A stretch of 64,000 nucleotides of DNA from Clostridium muellerianum (GCF_012926525.1 NZ_JABBNI010000008.1:62001-126000); one strand, 5' to 3'; shown: positions 17,059 through 25,397, counted from the stretch's first letter. Numbers and translations: made by a program. The notes: a model not told the origin generated them from the letters alone.

Positions 17059-18530
17059 ATGAAGTTAAAAGGAATAAATAGGCTTTTTTATCAGTTTTAT
17101 TAGGATTTATTTGTGCATTTTCATTTTCCAGTTATGCTTTTGCTGAAGGTAACTTAGGTACTTGGACAACGAAGGCATCTATGAGTGTAGCTAGAAGTGG
17201 TCTAGGGGCAGTATCATTAAATGGTAAAATATATGCAATGGGTGGTTACGATGGTAGTGGTTTTGCTATTGGTTTAAACTTAGTTGAGGAATATGACCCA
17301 GCGACAGATAAATGGACAACAAAAACACCCATGAAGGTGTCTAGGTATGAACTAGGAGTAACATCATTAAATGGTAAAATATATGCAATAGGTGGTTATA
17401 ATGGTAGTGTTTTAAATTTAGTTGAAGAATATGATCCAGCAACAGATAAATGGACAACAAAACAGCCCATGAGTGTACCTAGGTGTGGAGTAGGAGTAGC
17501 ATCATTAAATGGTAAAATATATGCAATGGGTGGTCACAATGGGAATAGTAGTAGATTAAATTTAGTTGAGGAATATGATCCAGCAACAGATAAATGGACA
17601 ACAAAAGCACCCATGAGCGTACCTATGGATGGAGTAGGAGCAACATCATTAAATGGTAAAATATATGCAATAGGTAGTGGTATAAATTCAGTTCAGGAAT
17701 ATGATCCAACAACAGATAAATGGACAACAAAAAAGCCAATGAGCACATCTAGGTTTAATATGGGAGTAGCATCATTGAATGGTAAAGTATATGCAATAGG
17801 TGGTTGCAATGGTAGTAGTTTTTTAAATTCAGTTGAGGAATATGATCTAGCAACAGATAAACGGACAATAAAAACCCCTATGAGTACAGCTAGGCGTTGT
17901 CCAGGAATAGCAACATTGAATGATGAAATATATGTAATAGGTGGTCAGGATTGTGATGGAAGCGAGAATCTTCTAAATACTATGGAAAAATATACACTAC
18001 CCCCAATACCCATGGTGGCACTAACTGCAACATCTACTGATGCAAAAGTTAATCTTTCATGGAATTCAGTTGAAGGAGCAACAACTTACAATATAAAAAG
18101 ATCAGAAACAGCTGGTGGACCATATACACAAATAGGAAATGTAACAACAAATGTTTATACTGATACAAATGTAACAAATGGTAAAACCTATTATTATGTT
18201 GTAACAGCAGTAACTGGAACTTCAGAAAGTGCAAATTCAAATGAAGCAGCTGCAACACTAGCAGCATCTTCAATACCCACAAACCCTAAGCAAATGGGGA
18301 ATAGGGCTATTCTGGAAATAAAAATGATTAATGGAGAAATCCAGGAATATGATTTATCATCATCAGGACTTAGTTCATTTTTAACTTGGTATAATGATAG
18401 ATCAGGTGGAGCAGCAAAAGCTTATTACATAATGGACAAGAACTATAATGTTAAACCATTCTTATCAAGACAATTATATATACCCTTTGATAAGATAATG
18501 GAATATGAAGTGAAAAGTTATAATAATTAG
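17059..18530 (+). pseudogene. Exported Kelch-repeat/FN3 protein with frameshift in its signal peptide (possibly switchable)
   Basis: The main frame (ATG 17181 onward, 449 residues) has five to six Kelch repeats (YAMGGYDG...EEYDPATDKWTTK-PM, ~47 residues each) forming a predicted beta-propeller, a fibronectin type III domain (ALTATSTDAKVNLSWNSVEG onward), and a C-terminal domain (RAILEIKMINGEIQEYDLSS) seen behind FN3 in other clostridial exported proteins. The signal peptide SVLLGFICAFSFSSYAFA lies in that frame upstream of 17181, but its start codon (ATG 17059, RBS AGGGAGAG) is in another frame and stops at 17101. Adding one T to the run of six at 17083-17088 joins them. Thus it is a broken gene, a phase-variable one, or a sequencing error. 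The ATG at 17181 lacks an RBS and would give an unexported protein. Confidence 0.85.
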
Positions 18531-18881
18531 TTTTAAGAAGAGGCTGTCATACATATACAAAAATTCAAAATAAAATATTGTGTTAGAAGACATCTTTGTG
18601 AAACTAAAATTAGCTTAAAAATTTTTTAAAAACCCATTCTATAAAACTGGGTAAGTGTTTTCATTAAGTTTTGATGAAATAGCCTATAAATTATTTTTTA
18701 TATTAAATAGAGAGTATAAATTTAAAAATTTCATAACTGAAGTTTTTAAATTTATATATTTTGACAATAGAAATTATATAGCTCAAAAGTGCCTTTAGTT
18801 TCCTGGAATAATTCTTTTCAAAAAACGCAAAATAAGACCATAAAGTGTAGTACAAATCTTATTAAAGAGGAGGAATATACT
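18531..18881. other. Intergenic region before the spore protein gene
   Basis: About 350 AT-rich bases. A weak inverted repeat (AAATTTAAAAATTTC near 18718 with the TTTTTAAATTT near 18749) is present. I found no convincing forespore sigma-G promoter boxes and no other gene. Confidence 0.4.
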
Positions 18882-19073
18882 ATGTCAAACAATAATAGAG
18901 TTTTAGTACCAGAAGCTAAAGAGGGATTAAACAAATTCAAAATGGAATCAGCAGCAGAAGTAGGAGTTAACTTAAAACAGGGCTACAATGGAGATTTGAC
19001 TTCAAGAGAAGCTGGCTCAATAGGTGGAAATATGGTTAAGAAAATGGTTGAAGCTTACGAAAAAGGACTATAA
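18882..19073 (+). CDS. Small acid-soluble spore protein, alpha/beta type
   Basis: DNA-coating spore protein of 63 residues that protects spore DNA and is degraded at germination. The family blocks are clear: LNKFKMESAAEVGV, the site region of the GPR protease, and LTSREAGSIGGNMVKKMVEAYE. RBS AGAGGAGG gives the start at 18882. It is monocistronic, followed by a perfect terminator. Its presence shows the host is an endospore former. Confidence 0.96.
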   Translation: MSNNNRVLVPEAKEGLNKFKMESAAEVGVNLKQGYNGDLTSREAGSIGGNMVKKMVEAYEKGL

Positions 19074-19080
19074 TATATTT

Positions 19081-19118
19081 AAAGCCAGATAGGTCATTTA
19101 CTATCTGGCTTTTGTTTT
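19081..19118 (+). terminator. Terminator of the spore protein gene
   Basis: Perfect arms AAAGCCAGATAG and CTATCTGGCTTT with an 8-base loop, then TTGTTTTAG. Confidence 0.92.
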
Positions 19119-19123
19119 AGTTA

Positions 19124-19490
19124 CTCAACTTTCGCACATACAATTTTGACTTAATATAAGCATAGTGCGACGCAACTAGATATTAAAGTACAGTGGTAGT
19201 TTGAATTTTAACTTTTACTACGTGATATATAATAAGTGTTTCATCACTGCTAAATGTTTTTAATTATTCTAAGCTCAAAGTTCATGAAAACCTAAGAACT
19301 TTGCCAAACTCGGTTCCCTCAAACAAGGCTAAAGTTCTAAGGCTTTCATGAACTTATCGCTAAGAATAATAAAAAAACAATTTAGCTAATGTGATGAAAC
19401 ACTTATTATATATTCCTACGTAAAAGTCAAAATCCAAACTAGTTACTTCGGTTACTTGCTTTGCAATATTTTTAAACTGCGAAAGTTGAG
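19124..19490. mobile_element. MITE-like element containing palindrome copy 2
   Basis: A 367-bp non-coding element bounded by perfect 13-bp terminal inverted repeats CTCAACTTTCGCA (19124-19136) and TGCGAAAGTTGAG (19478-19490), flanked on both sides by the 6-bp direct repeat TAGTTA (19118-19123, 19491-19496), a likely target duplication. Inside is the long palindrome: 19225-19247 pairs perfectly with 19391-19413 (23 bp), with further outer (TTTGAATTTTAACTTTTAC/GTAAAAGTCAAAATCCAAA) and inner stems. It has no open frame of note. Insertion is directly behind the spore protein terminator. Confidence 0.75.
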
Positions 19491-19508
19491 TAGTTATTTT
19501 AAGCATAA

Positions 19509-20390
19509 CTATTTTTTATTTAAAAAACTAAGCTGAATACTTGATAATTTGCTTTCGTATGAAGGCATTTTAGTGGAAATGCCATATTTATAACAGTTTT
19601 CAAGAAAGATATTTTTAAGTTTAGCTGCATTATTAGCACTGCAGGAATAATAATTTTTAAATCTTTTTTCATATTTAGATCTCAAATTTGGAAATAATTC
19701 ATCTAGCTTAGAATAGTAATAATCCCTTTGTCTGTCTCTTAATGTCATTCCAAAAGCAGGATAAATGAATTTAACACCATAGTATTTTGCCATTTTTATA
19801 ATTTTAATTATATTTTCTTCATTGTCTTCAATGAAAGGAAGTATTGGCATCATGGTTATACCAGCATGTATACCTAAACTTGAAAGTATTCCTAGTGCTT
19901 TAAACCTATCAGACGATACTGGAGCCCTAGGTTCTATTTTTTGTGAAAGCAAGTCATTAAAAGTAGTAATTGTAATAGCAACTTGAGCATATACATTATT
20001 TATTTCCTGAAGTATATCTATATCCCTTAAAATAATATTACTTTTTGTAGTAATATGAACAGGATAATGATTATCAGCAATTACCTGAAGAGATTTTTGT
20101 GTAAGTTTATATTTTTTTTCAATAGGCATATATGGATCACTCATAGCACCAGTTCCAATTGTACCCTTTATTCTTTTTCTTGAAAGTTCTCTTTTTAATA
20201 ATTCTACTGCATTTATTTTAATATCAATGTCATCAAAATTTTCAATTTGGTAACATTCGCTGCGGGAATCACAATATATGCATCCATGCTGGCAGCCTCT
20301 GTAAATATTCATAGTGTATTTAACACCAAACCAGGCACTAGGATTTTTACTTGTAATCAGAATTGTTTTTGCATTTATTTCTCTTATCAT
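19509..20390 (-). CDS. Radical SAM protein, SPL/Rv2578c-like
   Basis: Protein of about 293 residues with the radical SAM cluster motif CQHGCIYC (C-x3-C-x2-C, residues ~27-34), followed by typical barrel segments (GTGAMSDPYMPIEKKYKLT, HITTKSNIILRD, ITITTFN, RAPVSSDRFKAL, GITMMPILPFIEDNEENI). This is the COG1533 group that includes spore photoproduct lyase, but without evidence for that specific activity. The start at 20390 is taken because AAGAGG lies 7 bases before it. The substrate is unknown. It stands between a palindromic element and the zinc-ribbon gene. Confidence 0.88.
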   Translation of the reverse strand: MIREINAKTILITSKNPSAWFGVKYTMNIYRGCQHGCIYCDSRSECYQIENFDDIDIKINAVELLKRELSRKRIKGTIGTGAMSDPYMPIEKKYKLTQKSLQVIADNHYPVHITTKSNIILRDIDILQEINNVYAQVAITITTFNDLLSQKIEPRAPVSSDRFKALGILSSLGIHAGITMMPILPFIEDNEENIIKIIKMAKYYGVKFIYPAFGMTLRDRQRDYYYSKLDELFPNLRSKYEKRFKNYYSCSANNAAKLKNIFLENCYKYGISTKMPSYESKLSSIQLSFLNKK

Positions 20391-20404
20391 ACAAATACCT
20401 CTTA

Positions 20405-20548
20405 TTAATATATAGGACAAGTAATTTCTATATTATTTCCTTCACTATCTGTAAATTCTAAAACTTTATTTTCACCTATAACTGTTAAGGGAAAAACAAT
20501 TGTACAATTTAATTTTTTAGTTTTTTTAAAGTAAATCAATATGATTTA
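20405..20548 (-). pseudogene. Possible C-terminal remnant of a glyoxalase/VOC-like protein
   Basis: On the minus strand an open stretch ends with LEFTDSEGNNIEITCPIY, which resembles the last strand of VOC/glyoxalase-fold proteins (VLEFTDPDGN...IE pattern). No start codon or upstream domain remains. It ends just before the radical SAM start. Identification is by eye only. Confidence 0.3.
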
Positions 20549-20602
20549 CTATGAAGCTAGGTAAACAATTATTTTCTTATGATTTAATCCTTCCGCAATA
20601 AA

Positions 20603-21313
20603 TTATTTTACAGCTACATATATATCTACTTCAGAATTTTCGATGCCATCATATTTCTTACCATAAAGCTCAAAATCTCCACTATAGGTCCTTTGAAGAT
20701 TTGAGTTCCATATGTAAGACCAAGCAGCTCCGATTTTATCTTTAGCAGTAACTATACAGTATTTTGAAGAAGGTAATATTTTATATGTCATGTCTTGAGG
20801 TATAGAGTTTATATCACTAACTTCATATCCAATTATAAAAGAGTATAGTCCAAATTCTTTATTTTCATAATCACAATATAAACCTAAAATTTCATCAGGA
20901 TTTGTTTTGTTTAATATTTCATCTCCAAATTTTTTATCACTAAACTCCTTCCAAAGCTCTGAAATTGCTTTTATACACTCACCATCTTTGTTGGTGGTTC
21001 TTATTTCTTTTCCAACTATTATCATCTTATTTTTTTCTGTTATTCTTGTTTTGGGCTCTTCTTTTCTCCATCTTTTTAAAGCAGGTAAACAATTTTTCAT
21101 TAGGTTTCTTGCTTCATTTTCATCCATACCTTTATCTTTCATAAAAGGCATACATGCATCTATCATTTGTTCCATAGTTAAATCCGGCTGCGTAAAAGCA
21201 CCATTTTCATAGCAGTAAATACAGTATTCCTTGTTTTTTTCATTATTTATTTCAGTGCCATAAACCTCTTCGTTCATGGGCATTCCACAGCTTTGACAAT
21301 ATTTTTGTTCCAT
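20603..21313 (-). CDS. Zinc-ribbon protein with GyrI-like effector-binding domain
   Basis: A 236-residue protein of two parts. The N-terminal ~90 residues form a putative zinc ribbon (YCQSCGMPM and EYCIYC, four Cys) with a helical tail found in many clostridial proteins. The C-terminal ~150 residues resemble the AraC/GyrI effector-binding fold (MIIVGKEIRTTNKDGECIKAI, then EFGLYSFIIGYEVSD and a YCIVTAKDKIGAAWSYIW region). There is no DNA-binding helix-turn-helix. It could bind a small hydrophobic or toxic ligand; the role is unknown. RBS AAGGAGA. Confidence 0.75.
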   Translation of the reverse strand: MEQKYCQSCGMPMNEEVYGTEINNEKNKEYCIYCYENGAFTQPDLTMEQMIDACMPFMKDKGMDENEARNLMKNCLPALKRWRKEEPKTRITEKNKMIIVGKEIRTTNKDGECIKAISELWKEFSDKKFGDEILNKTNPDEILGLYCDYENKEFGLYSFIIGYEVSDINSIPQDMTYKILPSSKYCIVTAKDKIGAAWSYIWNSNLQRTYSGDFELYGKKYDGIENSEVDIYVAVK

Positions 21314-21357
21314 AAATTTTCTCCTTATCGATTTATTAAAATTGGCTATATCACAAA

Positions 21358-21383
21358 GTAAAAGTTAAAATCCAAACTACTAC
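21358..21383. repeat. Fragment of the palindromic element family
   Basis: GTAAAAGTTAAAATCCAAAC plus CTAC matches the outer right arm of copy 2 (GTAAAAGTCAAAATCCAAAC plus TAGTTAC). Nothing else of the element is left here; the fragment is bracketed by short ATCACAA/TTGTGAT arms. Confidence 0.6.
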
Positions 21384-21427
21384 CCTTGTGATCTATGGTT
21401 TTATTATATAGGAATACTTTGACAACA

Positions 21428-22372
21428 TTATGTCAGGTTTGAATACAAAAGGCTGATTTTTTTACATTTGTCCTTTATAATTTCTCTTATATGATTAGGT
21501 TCTATAACTTCCACGTATTCTCCATAGCTTAAAATCATAGAATAAACCCATTCATCTTCGAAAAAATATGTGTCTATAATTATACTTCCATCTTTTTCAA
21601 ACTTCATTTCATCCTTATGAAATGAATCTTCTATTCTATATCTAACCTTTGGAGAGAATTTTAACTTAACTCTTACAGGTATTCTTTGGACTTTATTATC
21701 ATTCATATATTCCTTATATGAGATTCTATTTGCTTGTATTTCTTCATCCAGGAGTTTTAAATTTTCCATTCTTGATAATTTGAACAACCTATAATCATTT
21801 CTTAAATTGCAGAAAGAAAATAAGTACCAGTAAAAACCTTTAAAAACAAGAGTTAATGGTTCAACTTTCCGAAAGTCATGTTCACCTTTTGAATTTCTAT
21901 AATCAAAGGAGAGGCATTTTTTATTTTCTAACGCATATTGTACAGTTTTATATTTTAAAACTTCATCTTCGCATTTTTTAAAACCCCAGGGAGAATTATC
22001 TATTACCATTTGTTGAAAATGCATATCAAATATTGACTTTTTTTCATCAGGTACAATACTTTTTACTTTTTCAATGGCTATTTCAACTTTTTTATCATTT
22101 ATAAATTTGTTCATATTTTTTAAAGCATCTACTATAGAAATCATATCCTCTAATGTTAGAAATTGATGACTAATTTTATAATTATCTAAAATACAAAAAC
22201 CTCCATTATTTCCAGCTTGAGAAACTATGGGGATTCCAGACATGTTAATTGCTTCAATGTCTCTATAAATTGTCCTTACAGAAACTTCAAATTTCTCAGC
22301 AAGCTCTGCTGCAGATATTTTTTTCCTATTTAAAAGTGTAACAACAATTGCTAGTAATCTATTAATTTTCAC
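21428..22372 (-). CDS. YafY-type transcriptional regulator (HTH + WYL domain)
   Basis: DNA-binding regulator of 314 residues. The N-terminal DeoR-like winged helix-turn-helix (ISAAELAEKFEVSVRTIYRD) is followed by a helical linker, a WYL domain (YRNSKGEHDFRKVEPLTLV, FKGFYWYLFSFC, RLFKLSRMENL, residues ~160-220) and a WCX extension. WYL domains sense nucleic acids or nucleotides in other systems. The adjacent zinc-ribbon/GyrI gene on the same strand 115 bases downstream is a possible target. Palindrome copy 3 begins 59 bases upstream of its start codon. Confidence 0.9.
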   Translation of the reverse strand: MKINRLLAIVVTLLNRKKISAAELAEKFEVSVRTIYRDIEAINMSGIPIVSQAGNNGGFCILDNYKISHQFLTLEDMISIVDALKNMNKFINDKKVEIAIEKVKSIVPDEKKSIFDMHFQQMVIDNSPWGFKKCEDEVLKYKTVQYALENKKCLSFDYRNSKGEHDFRKVEPLTLVFKGFYWYLFSFCNLRNDYRLFKLSRMENLKLLDEEIQANRISYKEYMNDNKVQRIPVRVKLKFSPKVRYRIEDSFHKDEMKFEKDGSIIIDTYFFEDEWVYSMILSYGEYVEVIEPNHIREIIKDKCKKISLLYSNLT

Positions 22373-22430
22373 AGAATGTTAATCCTCCATATGTTTTAAG
22401 TATTTTCTTTATTATACCAAATTTAAAAAT

Positions 22431-22710
22431 AATGCGAAGCAAAGTGCAGTGAAAGTTTTGATTTTAACTTTTACTACGTGATATAGGATAAGCGTTTACT
22501 CACTGCTAAATGTTTTCAATTAGTCTAAAGCTCAAAGTTAATGAAAACCTAAGAACTTTGCCAAACTCGGTTCCCTCAAACAAGGCTAAAGTTCTAAGGC
22601 TTTCCTTAACTTCTCGCTAAGACTAATAAGGAAACAATTTAGCTAATGTGAGTAAACGCTTATCCTATATCCCTACATAAAAGTTAAAATCAAAACTAGT
22701 AACTTCAGTT
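22431..22710. repeat. Long palindromic element, copy 3
   Basis: The best preserved palindrome. The outer stem 22454-22473/22678-22697 is a perfect 20 bp, and the middle stem 22481-22503/22648-22670 a perfect 23 bp. Inner stems follow (GCTAAATG...TTAGTCTAA with AGACTAATAAGGAAACAATTTAGC) and a tip shared with the other copies (CCAAACTCGGTTCCCTCAAA). At five positions its middle stem differs from copy 2, and each change is matched on the opposite arm. It begins with AATGCGAAGCAA, like the ends of the other copies. Confidence 0.85.
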
Positions 22711-23007
22711 GTACATATTAATATTGATAATTTTATAATTTAGATCTTAAAAATTCAGGCGGCAGCCTTCAGGATAGAAAGATAACTCAAAAAATATTCA
22801 TTTTAGTATAATATAATTGTGAAAATTGAAAAGAATCAAGCAAAACACTATATAACACATAGATTTAAAACTGGAAATAAACCTACTACTTACAGGCTAC
22901 GCCTTAAGTTGTGATTAGAATAACTAAATTAAAATATATAAATAAAAAATAATTATTATAGAAGCTACGCTTTTAATATAATAGGGATAATAGTATATAT
23001 GTAGACT

Positions 23008-23126
23008 GAAGTAAGAAGAAACGTTAAGCTGTATTCCTGCACAACATATATCAGCCGGAATACAGCTTAACGTTTCTTCGGTTACTTGCGTCGCATTATG
23101 CTTATTATACTAAGTTAAAATTTAAA
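23008..23126. repeat. 23-bp perfect hairpin element related to the palindrome family
   Basis: Arms 23015-23037 and 23057-23079 are perfect inverted repeats with a 19-base loop, extended by AAGTAA/TTACTT. The right flank TTGCGTCGCATTATGCTTAT and on to TAAGTTAAAAT matches the reverse complement of the left side of copy 2 (19145-19175). It seems a short relative or end fragment of the same family. Confidence 0.65.
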
Positions 23127-23140
23127 TTCCTTTTACATGC

Positions 23141-23169
23141 TTGACTAGATAAATTTAAACTTTTATGTT
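23141..23169 (+). promoter_or_regulatory. Promoter of the CNNM/CorC gene
   Basis: TTGACT (23141-23146), 17 bases, TATGTT (23164-23169), 45 bases before the start codon. Confidence 0.55.
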
Positions 23170-23214
23170 ATTATTATACTTAGGATATATTACATTTGAG
23201 GAGGAATTATTAAT

Positions 23215-24537
23215 ATGGAATCAGACCCTAGTCCCGACCCGAGTATAATGGGGCAATTTATTTTAATAGCTATTTTAACATTAATCAACGCATTTTTTTC
23301 TTTAGCTGAGATAGCACTGGTATCAGTTAATAAGAATAAGATTAAGTTAATGGCGAAAGAAGGAAATAAAAAAGCTCAACTTTTAGAAAAATTTATTAAG
23401 GAACCAACAAAAGCGTTATCTACTATTCAAGTAGGGATTACTCTTGCAGCGTTTCTTTCTAGTGCATCGGCTTCTACAGGTATAGCAAACAAGTTTACAG
23501 GATTTTTATCTAATATTGGTGTGCCTTACAGCAGCCAGATATCAATAGTTATTATAACTATTGTATTATCCTATGTAACATTAGTGTTTGGTGAACTATT
23601 TCCAAAAAGGATAGCTCTACAAAAACCAGATGTATTTGCAATGAGGTCTATAGGAGTAATTGTGTTTCTATCTAAAATTACTTCACCTTTTGTAAAGCTG
23701 CTTTCTGGATCTACAAATGTCTTAGTTAAAGTATTTGGATTAGATAAAAAAAATACACAAGAAACCATATCTAAGGAAGAAATAAGATCATTAGTTGAAG
23801 TTGGAAGAGAATATGGTGTTATTAATGAGACAGAAAAGCAGATGATAAATGGTATATTTGAATTTGACGATAAAGTAGCTAAAGAAGTTATGACACCACG
23901 AACGGATGTATTTTTAATTAATGTAAATACTCCACATGACGAACTTATGGATAAGTTAATGGAAGAAAAATATTCAAGAATTCCTGTATATGAAAATGAT
24001 ACTGATAATATAATAGGAATTTTGTATATGAAAGATTTGTTTATTGAAATCCATAAAAATGAGCATAAGGATATTGACATAAGGAAAATGCTTCATACAC
24101 CATATTTTGTGCTTGAAACTAAGAATATTGATGAGCTATTTAAAGAACTTCAAACTACTAGAAATCATATGGCAGTGTTAATAGATGAATATGGTGGATT
24201 TTCAGGAATAGCAACTATAGAAGATCTTATAGAAGAAGTTATGGGTGAAATAGATGATGAATATGATGATAATGAGCCAGATATTAAAAAAATTGACAAT
24301 GATACCTTTGTTGTTAATGGTTCTATATCAGTTGATAACCTGAATAATTATCTTAATTTGAAGTTAACTTCAGAGTATTCTGATACTATAGGTGGTTTTG
24401 TGGTAGATTTATTAGGTCATATACCACATAATGGCGAACAAAAAGCTGTTAATTATAAAAATATAATATTTAGAATTGAAGAAGTAAAAGATAGAAGAGT
24501 TGAAAAAGTAAAAGTTTGTATGACAAAAGAAGCCTAA
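23215..24537 (+). CDS. CNNM/CorC family (hemolysin-like) membrane protein with CBS domains
   Basis: Membrane protein of 440 residues: an N-terminal DUF21 (CNNM) domain with four hydrophobic segments (residues ~10-180; includes VFGELFPKRIALQKPD), two CBS domains (VMTPRTDVFLINVNTPHDEL, then IPVYENDTDNIIGILYMKDLF), and a C-terminal CorC_HlyC domain (FVVNGSISVDNLN). Characterised relatives export or regulate Mg2+ or Co2+. The name hemolysin is historical. RBS GAGGAGG. It is monocistronic, with a terminator right at the stop codon. Confidence 0.92.
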   Translation: MESDPSPDPSIMGQFILIAILTLINAFFSLAEIALVSVNKNKIKLMAKEGNKKAQLLEKFIKEPTKALSTIQVGITLAAFLSSASASTGIANKFTGFLSNIGVPYSSQISIVIITIVLSYVTLVFGELFPKRIALQKPDVFAMRSIGVIVFLSKITSPFVKLLSGSTNVLVKVFGLDKKNTQETISKEEIRSLVEVGREYGVINETEKQMINGIFEFDDKVAKEVMTPRTDVFLINVNTPHDELMDKLMEEKYSRIPVYENDTDNIIGILYMKDLFIEIHKNEHKDIDIRKMLHTPYFVLETKNIDELFKELQTTRNHMAVLIDEYGGFSGIATIEDLIEEVMGEIDDEYDDNEPDIKKIDNDTFVVNGSISVDNLNNYLNLKLTSEYSDTIGGFVVDLLGHIPHNGEQKAVNYKNIIFRIEEVKDRRVEKVKVCMTKEA

Positions 24538-24550
24538 TATGGGCTTCTTT
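24526..24550 (+). terminator. Terminator overlapping the CNNM stop codon
   Basis: AAAGAAGCC/GGCTTCTTT arms span the stop codon TAA. Confidence 0.75.
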
Positions 24551-24571
24551 GTTTATTAGAAAATATAATCA

Positions 24572-24605
24572 ATTAGCAGCAAAAAGTTTTATTTTTGCTG
24601 CTAAT
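24572..24605. terminator. Bidirectional terminator
   Basis: ATTAGCAGCAAAAA and TTTTTGCTGCTAAT arms between two convergent genes; A/T runs inside the stem serve either direction. Confidence 0.75.
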
Positions 24606-24624
24606 ATTATATTACAAGGATAAT

Positions 24625-25062
24625 TTAACACTGGTTCTGAGTAGTTCTTAAAACACGAAGAGCTCTAGCTACTTTTCTTGCAAAATCTAAAGGTTTATCA
24701 ATAGATTCGAAATGAATATACATAAGTCTTGGTCTATCAAATAACCAATGATTATGAAGTGCAGTAACTAATAAACCTTCTCTTCTAAGTGCAGTAATAA
24801 AGTCATTAACTTCTTCCTCAAGAATAACAGTTTCTCCTAAATTGAGTGCATTTCCAGCTTCATCCATTGATCTAATATCAAAAGAAAATAATGCAGATAA
24901 AGCTAATGGAGAACGAGTTCTTCTACCAAGTATTCGTGCACGTATATTTCTATTAAAACCTACAGCACAAACGCGTTTGTTAGAAGTTATAATTTCTGCT
25001 CCAAGTATTTTGGCAAATTCTTTACAAAGAGAATTAGATTTACAATGTGAATGGTTACTCAT
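24625..25062 (-). CDS. DUF1259 domain protein
   Basis: A 145-residue protein of the DUF1259 (LppY/LpqO-like) family. The conserved C-terminal part LVTALHNHWLFDRPRLMYIHFE (His and Arg-rich, residues ~104-125) is clear, preceded by MDEAGNALNLGETVILEEEVN. Its N-terminus carries HSHCKSNSLC but no signal peptide, whereas several relatives are exported. The start at 25062 (ATG) follows AAGGGG at 8 bases; the GTG at 25071 is too close to it. The function is unknown. A palindrome lies upstream. Confidence 0.85.
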   Translation of the reverse strand: MSNHSHCKSNSLCKEFAKILGAEIITSNKRVCAVGFNRNIRARILGRRTRSPLALSALFSFDIRSMDEAGNALNLGETVILEEEVNDFITALRREGLLVTALHNHWLFDRPRLMYIHFESIDKPLDFARKVARALRVLRTTQNQC

Positions 25063-25087
25063 TTTATTCACCCCTTAGTTATTTTGT

Positions 25088-25121
25088 AGAAAATCAAATT
25101 TTAGTTTGAGTTTGATTTTCT
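25088..25121. promoter_or_regulatory. Palindrome upstream of the DUF1259 gene
   Basis: AGAAAATCAAA (25088-25098) and TTTGATTTTCT (25111-25121), 12 bases apart, 26 bases before the minus-strand start. It may be an operator or a 5'-UTR hairpin. Confidence 0.4.
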
Positions 25122-25264
25122 ATGTAGACTTAAGTGTTTAACCCAATAATATACTATGGTCAACATCAAAAAATGTGCATAATAAAAATGCTTTATATTT
25201 TTATTAAAATGCTTATATATTTACGCAATATATTATAAATAAAATATAATTTTTCGATTATGTA

Positions 25265-25300
25265 TTGACAAAACAATTGAATTTGATTATCATTATCAAT
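25265..25300 (+). promoter_or_regulatory. Fur-controlled promoter of the iron gene cluster
   Basis: TTGACA (25265-25270), 17 bases, TATCAT (25288-25293). The -10 lies inside a Fur box, TTGATTATCATTATCAAT (25283-25300), close to the consensus GATAATGATTATCATTATC. Fe-Fur binding would occlude the promoter. The first product encoded downstream is the small protein at 25398. Confidence 0.8.
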
Positions 25301-25397
25301 AGAGAAGCGATTAAAGATAATATTCTTGATTGGTTATTATGTAAGTTAAATTTCAAAATAATAGAGTTATTTTAGATGAAGAAAGAGGGTGAACTTT

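Larger units (their letters stand above)
22711..23214. other. Intergenic region with a second type of long hairpin
   Basis: About 500 bases between the WYL regulator element and the CNNM gene. Besides AT-rich DNA with two short GCTACGC motifs (22896, 22963), it holds a perfect hairpin (listed separately) and a promoter for the next gene. No coding frame or known RNA family was recognised. Confidence 0.5.

Noticed and set aside
17083-17090. Classical -1 ribosomal frameshift site in the Kelch gene
   Set aside because: The reading-frame phase of the T run does not give a proper X-XXY-YYZ heptamer and no downstream pseudoknot is apparent; indel or slippage is simpler.
18800-18845. Sigma-G promoter for the spore protein gene
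   Set aside because: GAATA- and CATA-like boxes exist but their spacing is about 27 bases, too far for this sigma factor.
22896-22970. Magnesium riboswitch (M-box) upstream of the CNNM/CorC gene
   Set aside because: Repeated GCTACGC motifs drew attention, but no M-box core could be matched.
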